DNA of 48,581 bases from Oligoflexales bacterium (GTDB lineage Bacteria; Bdellovibrionota_B; Oligoflexia; Oligoflexales; RGVZ01), in NCBI GenBank assembly GCA_947479535.1, contig CANJZQ010000015.1, positions 1-48,581 of the forward strand, given 5' to 3'. This document shows positions 1-8,509 of this stretch, in pieces. Every line of letters begins with the position of its first letter. Position 1 is the first letter of the stretch. A program made the translations under genes and the position numbers. The notes beneath the pieces are model-generated. The model had not been told where the DNA came from. It saw only the letters and a program-made list of their open reading frames with translations, and ran no database searches.

Positions 1-131
1 CGATGGGCGTGCTGGAGTGCGACTCAGTCATCCTCGGGATCGGATATCTCGTGGCGGCAATCAATGCGACGGTCATTGGTTCGATTGGTCTTTTTGGTTT
101 CGAATACGTTGCGCGTTTGTGGCATAGTTGA
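1..131 (+). CDS. C-terminal end of a membrane protein (partial)
   Basis: The frame that is open from the left edge ends at the TGA at 129-131. It encodes about 43 residues, most of them a hydrophobic stretch rich in I, V, G and A followed by an Arg-containing tail, which looks like the last transmembrane helix of an integral membrane protein. The other two forward frames read as less protein-like sequence. The start lies outside the window, so the family cannot be named. It is followed 25 bases later by kup on the same strand. Confidence 0.4.
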   Translation, partial: MGVLECDSVILGIGYLVAAINATVIGSIGLFGFEYVARLWHS

Positions 132-156
132 TGCTAACCATTGCGGGGATAATTAA

Positions 157-2079
157 TTGAAGCATGTTTCTGGCATCACCGATGCTAAAAGCCACCGCCT
201 TAATGGTTCTAGCTCTGAAAGGTTGCTGGCTTATGCCGCCCTTGGCGTCGTTTTTGGTGATATCGGAACTTCTCCCCTCTACGCAGTCAAAGAGTGTTTT
301 TCAGAAGCCTTCGGTTTGGCCCCGGTGCCATCCAATGTCATGGGGATTATTTCACTCTTTTTTTGGTCACTGCTAACGGTCGTTGTCATCAAGTATGTGT
401 CTTTTGTCATGCGTGCCGACAACCGTGGAGAGGGTGGAATCTTGTCCTTGATGGCCTTGGTTTCCCCGGGTGCCAAGGAAAAAACTCGCTCGCGCCTTGG
501 CAGGGTTGTCATGTACAGCGGCGTGATTGGCGCATCTTTATTGGCTGCGGACGGAACCATCACGCCTGCGATCTCAGTTTTGTCGGCGATGGAAGGCCTT
601 GAAATCGCTACCCCACATTTGCAGCCACTGGTAATCCCAGGAACCATAGCAATCCTTGTGTCCTTGTTTATGGTGCAGCGTCGAGGGACGGCGCGTGTCG
701 CCAAGATTTTTGCGCCGGCAATGGCGTTATGGTTTGCTGTCCTTGCGATTATGGCTTTGCCTGCGATTTTTGCTGAGCCAAAAATCCTTGGTGCCCTGAA
801 CCCGTATCATGGGATCAAGTTGTTATTGACCCATGGATGGCAAGGGTTTCTGGTTCTTGGTGCGGTGGTGTTGTGTCTGACCGGGGCTGAAGCGCTGTAC
901 GCGGACATGGGGCACTTTGGACGCAAGCCGATCAGGAAGGCCTGTCTTTGGGTGGCGTTGCCGTGTTTGATGATCAACTACCTTGGGCAAGGCGCTGTTC
1001 TTTTGATGCGCGGTAAAGAAGTTTCTGCAAATCCTTTTTACGGATTAGTTCCCCAATGGGGGATTTATCCGATGGTGGTTCTTTCGACACTGGCGACAGT
1101 AATCGCATCGCAGGCATTGATCTCTGGATCTTTCTCTCTGGCCCAGCAAGCGGTTCAATTGGGTTATTCTCCAAGATTGACGATCATTCACACGTCTGAG
1201 GACACCAAGGGTCAGATTTACATTCCGGAAGTAAATTTCCTTTTGATGGTTGCGTGTGTCGCGCTTGTTTTTGTGTTCAAGACCTCATCGGCTTTGGCGG
1301 CGGCTTACGGAATTTCAGTGGTGGGCACCATGTCAATCACTTCATTTTTAATGTACTTCGTCGCAGTCAGGCGATGGAAATGGAAGACTTCTTCAGCCGT
1401 TTTTATGGTGGCAATATTTTTAGGTATCGATCTGACTTTTCTGGCAGCCAACCTGCATAAAATCATGGAGGGTGGCTGGTTTACGATCGTAATCAGCGGT
1501 GTCGTTCTGACCGTTATGTTGACCTGGAAGCGTGGGCGAGGTGCACTTGCAAAACGCATGGAATCCCAGTTTGCTCCGGTAATGAGCTTCGTCGAGGGGA
1601 TTCAGCAGGACCGCCCTCACCGGGTTCCTGGAACCGCTGTCTTCATGACGGGAAATGCACGGATGGTGCCCCCTGCCCTGCGGCATCATTTTGAGCACAA
1701 TCAGATCCTGCACCGACAGGTGATCCTGCTTTCGATTCTCACAGAGGAAGTTCCCTTTGTGCCGCTCAAGGAGGCGGTGGAAGTTTTTCCTAGAGGTGAG
1801 GGTTTCTACGAAGTGATCGCCCGGTTTGGCTACATGCAGAGTCCAAAGGTTGAAAAGATTTTCCGACTTGCCCGGTTGCAGGCCGGACTTGAAGTGGAAG
1901 AGGCCAGAACCACTTATTTCCTTGGCCGCGACATCCTGCTGACCGATGGGCCAGAGCGAATGCTCCGCTGGAGGAAAACCCTGTTCTCCTTCCTGGCTAG
2001 AAATTCATTGCCGGCCACGGCCTATTTTGGAATTCCCCCGAATCGGGTTATTGAAATCGGAATGCAGGTGGTTTTGTGA
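157..2079 (+). CDS. kup: Kup-family potassium uptake transporter
   Basis: Inner-membrane K+ importer of the KUP/HAK/KT family, probably a K+/H+ symporter. The N-terminal signature GDIGTSPLYA lies near residues 35-44, followed by about 12 hydrophobic segments and a hydrophilic C-terminal cytoplasmic domain from about residue 465. The length of 640 aa fits bacterial Kup (about 620-650). The start is TTG at 157 with a GCGGGGAT-type ribosome site at 143-150; no better ATG lies in frame. The stop overlaps the GTG of the next gene by 4 bp, so the two are probably cotranslated. Family assignment is firm from the signature; ion specificity is inferred from the family. Confidence 0.95.
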   Translation: MKHVSGITDAKSHRLNGSSSERLLAYAALGVVFGDIGTSPLYAVKECFSEAFGLAPVPSNVMGIISLFFWSLLTVVVIKYVSFVMRADNRGEGGILSLMALVSPGAKEKTRSRLGRVVMYSGVIGASLLAADGTITPAISVLSAMEGLEIATPHLQPLVIPGTIAILVSLFMVQRRGTARVAKIFAPAMALWFAVLAIMALPAIFAEPKILGALNPYHGIKLLLTHGWQGFLVLGAVVLCLTGAEALYADMGHFGRKPIRKACLWVALPCLMINYLGQGAVLLMRGKEVSANPFYGLVPQWGIYPMVVLSTLATVIASQALISGSFSLAQQAVQLGYSPRLTIIHTSEDTKGQIYIPEVNFLLMVACVALVFVFKTSSALAAAYGISVVGTMSITSFLMYFVAVRRWKWKTSSAVFMVAIFLGIDLTFLAANLHKIMEGGWFTIVISGVVLTVMLTWKRGRGALAKRMESQFAPVMSFVEGIQQDRPHRVPGTAVFMTGNARMVPPALRHHFEHNQILHRQVILLSILTEEVPFVPLKEAVEVFPRGEGFYEVIARFGYMQSPKVEKIFRLARLQAGLEVEEARTTYFLGRDILLTDGPERMLRWRKTLFSFLARNSLPATAYFGIPPNRVIEIGMQVVL

Positions 2080-3173
2080 TCCCACGGCTTGTTCCTGGCA
2101 TCCTTGCCGCAGCGGTTGTTGCCATAATTGGTGCATCTGCTGCGGATCATTTAAGTGTTTTTCTTGCCGGACTTTCTGGAATCGATCCCGCTGATAAAAA
2201 TTCCCACCATTTGGTTAGTGGGATCAGCCTTGCTGTCATTATTGGATTGATGGTGCGCAATACAGTCGGTGTTTCGACAGTCCTTCGTCCGGGGATTGTC
2301 TGGATCCTGAAGACTGGTCTAAGAATCGGGATTGTCCTCTTGGGGTTCAAGTTGGCTCTGGGGACGACCGGCGCAATCAGTGGCAAGGCATTGCCGATCG
2401 TTATTGCATGCATTGGCACGGCTCTGGTCGTAGTTACCATATTCAATAACTGGTTGCGGCTACCGCCGAAGTTGGGTGCCCTGATCGCTGTTGGGACGAG
2501 CGTTTGCGGTGTCACGGCGATTGTTGCAACGGGACCGGCCATCGATGCCGATGAAAATGAGACCAGCTATGCCGTAGCTTGCGTGACCATCTTCGGACTG
2601 CTGGCCTTGTTCACTTATCCATGGCTGGCACACCATTTTTTTAGCCTCGATCCGTTGTTGGCGGGAATATTTCTTGGGACCTCGATCCATGACACATCCC
2701 AAGTCGCTGGAGCCGGTATGATCTATCAAGAGGCTTTTGGAGAGCCTTTAGCATTGCAGGCTGCGACCGTGACCAAGTTGATCCGGAATATGAGTATGGC
2801 CGTTTTGATTCCATTGATCGCGACGAAATTTGGAAATGGCGGCAACGGCTCGGGAAGAGTTTCATTCCGTCAGATCAAAGACGCCGTTCCTGGATTTATT
2901 TTTCTTTTCTTGTTGGCGATCGCCTTGCGATCGTTGGGCGATTTTGCTGTTGACGCGGATTCAACTAAGACCGAGTTTTGGGTTAAATTCCTGGATGGGG
3001 CGGGATGGGTATCCAAGTGGGCACTGGCCGGAGCTTTGGCCGGAATTGGCTTGAACACCGATTTGGTAAAACTAAAGGGCTTGGGAATCAAACCCCTTCT
3101 TGTTGGTTTTGTGGCAGCTGCCGTGGTCGGATTGATGAGCTTCGGTGCGTTATCCCTTCTTTATTTGCGCTGA
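2076..3173 (+). CDS. YeiH/UPF0324-family membrane transporter
   Basis: Integral inner-membrane protein of 365 aa with about ten hydrophobic segments, matching the YeiH family of putative sulfate or organosulfonate exporters. Family features include the SGISLAVIIGLMVRNT region (about residues 49-62), the GTSVCGVTAIVATGP stretch (about 141-155) and the SIHDTSQVAGAG motif (about 203-214). It starts with GTG in a GTGA overlap with kup, suggesting coupling. Its last 24 bases overlap the end of the opposing terC gene. The transported substrate is not established by sequence; pairing with a potassium importer does not settle it. Confidence 0.85.
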   Translation: MIPRLVPGILAAAVVAIIGASAADHLSVFLAGLSGIDPADKNSHHLVSGISLAVIIGLMVRNTVGVSTVLRPGIVWILKTGLRIGIVLLGFKLALGTTGAISGKALPIVIACIGTALVVVTIFNNWLRLPPKLGALIAVGTSVCGVTAIVATGPAIDADENETSYAVACVTIFGLLALFTYPWLAHHFFSLDPLLAGIFLGTSIHDTSQVAGAGMIYQEAFGEPLALQAATVTKLIRNMSMAVLIPLIATKFGNGGNGSGRVSFRQIKDAVPGFIFLFLLAIALRSLGDFAVDADSTKTEFWVKFLDGAGWVSKWALAGALAGIGLNTDLVKLKGLGIKPLLVGFVAAAVVGLMSFGALSLLYLR

Positions 3174-4118
3174 ACTGGTTGATTCAGGTTTGCTTGGTGC
3201 GGGTTTGATCACGACTGAGGCCAAGATTGCAGCTGCCAAAGTTGTGACAATGACGCCAAGAGACACCGTCACCGGTATGTGGACGTGATGGGTCAGCATA
3301 ATTTTTGTCCCGATGAATACCAAGACGACTGAAAGTCCAGACTTCAGATACCTGAAGAGGTCGACGACCCGGGCCAGTGCAAAATAAATCGAGCGCAGGC
3401 CGAGGATCGCAAACACGTTGGACGTGTAAACCAGAAATGGATCTGTCGTAATCGCCAACACCGCTGGGATTGAGTCCACGGCAAAAATCAGGTCCGACAC
3501 TTCGACGACCAACAGCGTGAGAAATAATGGCGTTGCGACCCATCGCATGCCTCCCCGGGGGCCTTTTTCGCGGATAAAAAAATGCTCTCCGTGAAACTGG
3601 TTCGTCAAGGGTATGATTTTACGAAAGAATTTCACAACGACCCCTTCGCTTGGGTTGAAGTCGCCTTCTTTTTCAAGCGCTGCCTTGATGCCTCCGTAGA
3701 TTAAAATCATTCCAAAAATGTAGGTGAGCCACTCGAAACGCTGAAGGGCGGCAACTCCGGCTCCGATGCAAACGGCCCGCATGAGGAGGGCTCCGAGAAT
3801 GCCCCAGAACAGAACCCGATGTTGCAACCGGGGCGACACTCGAAAGGCCGAGAAAATAAGGAGGAACACGAAGAGGTTGTCGACGCTGAGCGAGAGTTCG
3901 ACGATATATCCTGTGAGAAAGATCAGGGCAGCGTCTTGGCCGAGGTTCAGCAGGATCAAGCCGTTGAATGCCATGGCAAGGCCGATCCAGAAGGAGCTCC
4001 AGATGAGTGCTTCACGGAATTTTATTTCGCGATCGCGTTTGTGAAACACCCCCAGATCAAGGGCCAATAATCCCAGCACAATCACGCCGAATAGTCCGAA
4101 AAGCCACGTTTGATTCAA
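3150..4118 (-). CDS. TerC/Alx-family membrane protein
   Basis: Integral membrane protein of 322 aa in the TerC family (Alx/YgjT/YkoY type), members of which are linked to Mn2+ export, redox modulation or tellurite resistance. Visible family motifs are ELSLSVDNLFVFLLIF in the first third and FAVDSIPAVLAITTDPF with its conserved acidic residue in the second half, embedded in about eight hydrophobic segments. The reading frame is open upstream, but the best start is a TTG at 4118-4116, preceded by AGGAG six bases upstream; the extra N-terminal residues of the longer frame are unlike the family. The 3' end overlaps the convergent yeiH by 24 bp. I looked for a yybP-ykoY Mn riboswitch in 4119-4290 and did not find one. 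Confidence 0.88.
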   Translation of the reverse strand: MNQTWLFGLFGVIVLGLLALDLGVFHKRDREIKFREALIWSSFWIGLAMAFNGLILLNLGQDAALIFLTGYIVELSLSVDNLFVFLLIFSAFRVSPRLQHRVLFWGILGALLMRAVCIGAGVAALQRFEWLTYIFGMILIYGGIKAALEKEGDFNPSEGVVVKFFRKIIPLTNQFHGEHFFIREKGPRGGMRWVATPLFLTLLVVEVSDLIFAVDSIPAVLAITTDPFLVYTSNVFAILGLRSIYFALARVVDLFRYLKSGLSVVLVFIGTKIMLTHHVHIPVTVSLGVIVTTLAAAILASVVIKPAPSKPESTSSAQIKKG

Positions 4119-4290
4119 TTGCGACTCCTGTAAAGGGGAACTGCAAGGTATTACACCAGCATCGCTGCTGTCGCCGAGGGAAAATTGGGGTTTGCGCTGA
4201 GGGGCTGTTTTTGATCTTATGCGATGCTGGCTAGGCTGGCTTAGCGAAGCCAAATCAGGTCACGTTGCCAGTGTGCCAGGGGAATCACGA

Positions 4291-5556
4291 ATGAAGAAAT
4301 CCTACACAATGAACGCCCGTATCCTATGGTGGCGCTTCCTTCTAATGGCCTCCGGGCGAAACCTCAAAAGGTCATTGAGGAGGACTGCAATCAGCTTGCT
4401 TGCGATCTCCAGCGCAGTGGCTGCGATGGTTGTTTTTCAGTCCTTTGTGAATGGGGTCAAATCGACCTTTCGCCACAATGTAATCACGTCGAACTACGGT
4501 CACTATCAGATTACCAGGCACGGCTTTCGAAAAAATGAGAGCGATGAGCCATTCGCTTATCAGATCACTGGTGCAGCAAAGCTGCGTGAACGCATCGAAA
4601 AGGAGGTTGGTCCCCTTTCGTTTTTCGCCCAACGACAGATTTTTTACGGACTTCTAAACTCTAATGACCGCTCCGTAGGGGGAGTCGGCTTTGGGATCGA
4701 GGCTGATGAAGAACGTCGTTTTTTGACCCTGGTTCAGGTTGAAGAGGGAAAACATTTGGCCGAGGGCGGAGACCTCTCCGTCTTTGTTGGCTATAAGTTG
4801 GCACAAAGATTGCGACTTAAGCCAGGTGACAATGTGACGGCTCTCGTCACCACCAAAACTGGTTCCATGAACGCCTTGGACTTGGAAATGGTCGGAACCT
4901 TCAAGACCGGAATTACCCAGTTGGACGAAGGTTCTTACTTTATTCATCACCGGATGGCGGAGCAACTTCTGAAGGTCGAGGGGGCGCCAATTTTCATGCT
5001 TGGGTTCAAGGATGACGATGAGCTCAAGTATCAAAAGAAATTAAACAAAGTCGTCGCGGACTACGATTCAACCCTTGAGGTGGCTCATTGGCGCCAACTT
5101 GCTGAATTTTTTGACAATACAATGGGATGGGTCGAAAATCAGGTCTTCGTTTTCAGAATCATCATTTTGATCATCGCAACGATCAGCATTGTAACGGTCT
5201 TTATGATGGGTCTGATGGAGCGGATGGGCGAATTTGGCACCATGCGTGCGATTGGAACTCACCGGCAGTCCATAGCCATAATGATCTTTTTTGAATCAAT
5301 ATTGCAGTCCACTCTGGGAAGCTTGATCGGGATCGGGACGGGAATGCTGATCATCAAAGGGTTACTTTCAAAGGGGATCACCATGCCACCGCCCCCCTTG
5401 ATGTCGGTTCCCTTTCATGTGACGTTTTTAATTCCGTGGGCAAACATTCCAGTAACGCTCGCACTTTGTGTTCTTGTCGCAGGAGGGGCGGGAGTCTTGC
5501 CCGCTTGGCGTATGGCCAGAATCAGAATTGTGGAGGCGCTGGGTCGCAATGTCTGA
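4291..5556 (+). CDS. FtsX/LolE-like ABC transporter permease
   Basis: Inner-membrane permease of 421 aa with the MacB/FtsX/LolC-E topology: one N-terminal transmembrane helix (about residues 25-50), a long periplasmic domain (about 60-280), then three helices in the last 150 residues. The segment MGLMERMGEFGTMRAIG in front of the second helix is the coupling-helix region typical of LolC/E and MacB permeases. The start is ATG 4291 with an AGGGGA site at 4278-4283; the open frame upstream lacks such a site. It overlaps the ATPase gene by 8 bp and is followed by a LolA-like protein and a beta-barrel, which points to lipoprotein or lipid export rather than drug efflux. Only one permease gene is present, so the transporter would be a homodimer. 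Confidence 0.85.
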   Translation: MKKSYTMNARILWWRFLLMASGRNLKRSLRRTAISLLAISSAVAAMVVFQSFVNGVKSTFRHNVITSNYGHYQITRHGFRKNESDEPFAYQITGAAKLRERIEKEVGPLSFFAQRQIFYGLLNSNDRSVGGVGFGIEADEERRFLTLVQVEEGKHLAEGGDLSVFVGYKLAQRLRLKPGDNVTALVTTKTGSMNALDLEMVGTFKTGITQLDEGSYFIHHRMAEQLLKVEGAPIFMLGFKDDDELKYQKKLNKVVADYDSTLEVAHWRQLAEFFDNTMGWVENQVFVFRIIILIIATISIVTVFMMGLMERMGEFGTMRAIGTHRQSIAIMIFFESILQSTLGSLIGIGTGMLIIKGLLSKGITMPPPPLMSVPFHVTFLIPWANIPVTLALCVLVAGGAGVLPAWRMARIRIVEALGRNV

Positions 5557-6229
5557 GATCTACCAACTTGCTAATGTGTCAAAGACCTACATGGTCGGGA
5601 AAGTCCCGGTTGATGCTTTGAATGGTCTAACCTTATCCATCCGGAAGGGTGAATTTGCAGCCTTGCAAGGACCTTCGGGAAGCGGCAAGTCAACTCTGCT
5701 GAATGTCGTCGGACTGATTGAAAAGCCGACGGGTGGAACGATTCGATTTCGTGATCAGGATGTGACCAATGCCAGTGAGGGTCTGCTAACGGATCTGAGG
5801 CAGGAATGCATCGGATTCATTTTTCAAAGTTTTAATTTGATCCCGGTTCTCTCGGCCCTGGAGAATGTGGAATACGCACTTTATTTGGAGCAAAAATTCT
5901 CCCGCCAAGAAGTGCACGCACGGGCTATGAAAGCGATTCAGAGTGTTGGTTTGGAAAGGTTCGCAAAGCATCGCCCGGCAGAATTGAGTGGGGGTCAGCG
6001 GCAGCGCGTGGCAATCGCAAGGGCGCTGGTCAAGGAGCCCCAGATCATTATCGCTGATGAACCAACGGCAAATCTGGATTCCAAGACAGCAGCGCAAATC
6101 CTTGATCTGATGAAACGGCTCAAGGATGAACTACACACGACGATTTTTGTTGCCACTCACGACAAGGCTATTGCTGACATGGCTGAGAGGATCATTAAGA
6201 TCAAGGATGGGAAAATTGATGAGGAATGA
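5549..6229 (+). CDS. LolD/MacB-type ABC transporter ATP-binding protein
   Basis: Cytoplasmic ATPase subunit of 226 aa, the length of a single LolD-like nucleotide-binding domain. Walker A is GPSGSGKS (41-48), the Q-loop glutamine is Q93, the signature LSGGQ is at 146-150, Walker B IIIADE ends at E171 and the switch histidine is H204. The start is the ATG at 5549, which overlaps the end of the permease by 8 bp; the frame is open further upstream, but that would reach deep into the permease gene. Together with the permease it forms a type VII (mechanotransmission) ABC transporter. The stop is four bases before the next start. Confidence 0.92.
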   Translation: MSEIYQLANVSKTYMVGKVPVDALNGLTLSIRKGEFAALQGPSGSGKSTLLNVVGLIEKPTGGTIRFRDQDVTNASEGLLTDLRQECIGFIFQSFNLIPVLSALENVEYALYLEQKFSRQEVHARAMKAIQSVGLERFAKHRPAELSGGQRQRVAIARALVKEPQIIIADEPTANLDSKTAAQILDLMKRLKDELHTTIFVATHDKAIADMAERIIKIKDGKIDEE

Positions 6230-6233
6230 TCAA

Positions 6234-6983
6234 ATGAACTGGCGCTCAAGGTTGCTGGGCATCGCGTTTATGATGGGCCTTTGCATCAACATACCAGCAA
6301 TGGCGGCTGAAAAAGTAGAGGCTTCTGTGGTGCTTGAGAAGGCAGAAGTCATTCGAAATCCTGGCGATAATTATTCCGTGGAAGTCGACTTGAGCGACAC
6401 AAAGGATAGCAAGACAGACCTTCGCCGTTACGAAACCTTTGTCAAAGGTCGGGACAAGGCCTTGGTTAAGTTTGTGGAGCCTGCTTCGGAATCAGGAACT
6501 AGAGTGCTCATGACTGGTCCAGACATGTACGTCTTTGTGCCTACTTCGGCCAAGCCTGTGCGAATTTCTGCGAATCAAAAGCTGACAGGAAATGCAGCTT
6601 ACGGTGATGTAGCAAGGCTGTCATTCGTTGGTAATTACTCAGCAAAGCACAAGTCGGTTGAGAAGGTGGATGGCAGGGATACGTATGTATTGGAACTGAC
6701 ATCGATTCCTGAGCGCCCGGTGACTTACGACAAAATAGAGTACTGGGTCGATGTGAAAACATTCAAGCCGGTCAAGGCGGTGTACATGACCCAGAGCGGA
6801 AAAGCGATTCGCGAAGGAACTTTTGAGGATTTTGGCGAGGTTTTTGGAGTTCAGCGGCCACGCATATTTGTTTTGAAAAACCTTCTCAGGGCGGGTCATG
6901 TGACACGGCTGAAATTTAAAAACCCAAAGCAGAAATCCTTTCCTGATTTGATGTTCGAAAAGCAAAATCTTGGACGGAATTAA
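6234..6983 (+). CDS. LolA-like outer-membrane lipoprotein-sorting protein
   Basis: Predicted periplasmic protein of 249 aa with a Sec signal peptide (hydrophobic core followed by IPAMAA, about residues 10-24). The mature part resembles the COG2834/LolA_like family: a short helix then a run of beta strands, including GRDKALVKFVEP, MYVFVPTSAKPVRIS and YDKIEYWVDVKTFKPVKAVY. Such proteins have an unclosed beta-barrel that carries acyl chains. The start at 6234 has GAGGAA seven bases upstream; an ATG at 6219 is also possible. It sits directly after the permease and ATPase genes and before an outer-membrane protein, as expected for a periplasmic shuttle. The cargo is unknown. Confidence 0.82.
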   Translation: MNWRSRLLGIAFMMGLCINIPAMAAEKVEASVVLEKAEVIRNPGDNYSVEVDLSDTKDSKTDLRRYETFVKGRDKALVKFVEPASESGTRVLMTGPDMYVFVPTSAKPVRISANQKLTGNAAYGDVARLSFVGNYSAKHKSVEKVDGRDTYVLELTSIPERPVTYDKIEYWVDVKTFKPVKAVYMTQSGKAIREGTFEDFGEVFGVQRPRIFVLKNLLRAGHVTRLKFKNPKQKSFPDLMFEKQNLGRN

Positions 6984-7004
6984 ATCCCGGAATCAGGAGC
7001 GTCC

Positions 7005-8483
7005 GTGCCAGTTCCTCAAACAAGATTTCTGACCGCAATTGGGATACTCTTTGCCGGTATCCTGCTCCCATCAGCGATCGGGTTCGATGGTGCTTGGGCA
7101 AAAGTCGACCTTCGCGGGCACGCGACGCAGACGGCTCGATATTTTCTCGAAGATCAGCGCCTTCGTCATCAGATAACGGAAGTCAGCTTGCGTCAGGTCG
7201 CTGACATCGGCGAGGGCATGACAAGCGTGATCGAAGGGCGCTTTCTTTATGATTCGGCCCTCTTTCCAACGCCCTCCATTCAATTTCGGCACTATTCGAA
7301 AGAAGTCCGCAACGATGAAGGTTTTGAAGCGGAAGCCCGTCAAATCTACGTGGATTGGCTTTCGGAAAAGTGGGCAATCAAGGTTGGACGCATCCAATTT
7401 GACTGGATGGACTCCTTGTCTCCAAGGACCAGCGACGCCGTCACGGCGCTGGATTTGCGTCATGGTGGATTTGACAATCCGTCCCAGATCATTGAACCCG
7501 TCGAGGCGATTTCCGCAAACACTTCCGTTGGTTTTGGTAGCGCAGAATTTATGATCGTGCCAAGGGGCAGGCACCACCGCTTGCCAAAGGGCGAGAATGG
7601 TTACGGCTATGTTGAGCGGGTCAATGGGTTACTTGGAGGAGTGCAACAGGCACTGGTTGCTTCAGGAGTTCGTCGAGTCATAAACCCTGCTCTGATCTCG
7701 GGTCAAATTCCTGTTGATACCACCCATGCTGAATACGGTGGCCGGTATTTGATGAGTGCAAGCGGTATCGATTTTTCTGCTTTTGCTTGGCGGGGACATC
7801 AGCGGACGCCGTCTTTGGAATTGACCTTTGATGAGGCTGAGGGTTCGTCGTTTGATACTGAGATTTGGGATCTTAAGGCGACGGAAAAATATCCTCAGAT
7901 GAGCAGCTATGGCGTATTTGCCTCTCTTGGCGGTGAAGCCTCAGTTTTTAGATTATTTAGCCTTTACGAGCCGGGCCGCACACCATCAGTTTTGCTGCAG
8001 GATGAGTTGGCTAAGTATTTGTCGCCGGCCTTGGGGAACTCGCCGAGTTTTTTGGGAGATCGGGTCTATCGTTCCGGCTCAATTGAGGACCGCCTGCGTG
8101 GTGGCCTTGGTTTTGACTATGTTTTTTCAAAGCACTTAAAAATTTATTCTGAGGGCTACGTCACGGTTTCGCAGGTTACGGGAAGAACTCCAGCGGGCGA
8201 CAGTGTGGAGGAGGCGCTTAGGGATCATACGGCGACTATGAGGCTGACCAATGAATCTTTCGATGATTTGTTTATCAGCTGTGACACGACGATCACTGGC
8301 CCAAAGCGCTCATGGCTGATCAGTCCCGATGTTACTTTCGAATGGCGTGATAAACAGCCTTCCGCGAATACATGGAAACTTTCCGTCGGTGGTTGGCTTG
8401 TCCAATCCGAGTCCGAACAGTCAGCGTTGCAAATCCTGCGCGGTGCGCGTCAAGTCTACATGCGACTCGGGGCATGGTTTTAA
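7005..8483 (+). CDS. Putative outer-membrane beta-barrel protein
   Basis: Exported protein of 492 aa with a signal peptide (residues 1-32, ending AWA) and a mature sequence of alternating polar and hydrophobic stretches rich in aromatic residues, typical of a beta-barrel porin-like protein. The last residue is phenylalanine after an alternating strand (VYMRLGAWF), the classic signal for BAM-dependent outer-membrane insertion. The start is GTG 7005 with AGGAG at 6995-6999. It is the fourth gene of the ABC/LolA-like unit. I cannot place it in a named porin family with confidence; it resembles DUF1302- or alginate-export-type barrels only in general character. Confidence 0.65.
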   Translation: MPVPQTRFLTAIGILFAGILLPSAIGFDGAWAKVDLRGHATQTARYFLEDQRLRHQITEVSLRQVADIGEGMTSVIEGRFLYDSALFPTPSIQFRHYSKEVRNDEGFEAEARQIYVDWLSEKWAIKVGRIQFDWMDSLSPRTSDAVTALDLRHGGFDNPSQIIEPVEAISANTSVGFGSAEFMIVPRGRHHRLPKGENGYGYVERVNGLLGGVQQALVASGVRRVINPALISGQIPVDTTHAEYGGRYLMSASGIDFSAFAWRGHQRTPSLELTFDEAEGSSFDTEIWDLKATEKYPQMSSYGVFASLGGEASVFRLFSLYEPGRTPSVLLQDELAKYLSPALGNSPSFLGDRVYRSGSIEDRLRGGLGFDYVFSKHLKIYSEGYVTVSQVTGRTPAGDSVEEALRDHTATMRLTNESFDDLFISCDTTITGPKRSWLISPDVTFEWRDKQPSANTWKLSVGGWLVQSESEQSALQILRGARQVYMRLGAWF

Positions 8484-8509
8484 TTTTAGCTTGCTCAGGC
8501 TGGTGAACG

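Noticed and set aside
4119-4290. Possible yybP-ykoY (manganese) riboswitch upstream of the TerC gene
   Set aside because: TerC/Alx genes often carry one, but the conserved core and the paired helices could not be found here; only short hairpins such as GGCTT-AGCG-AAGCC are present.
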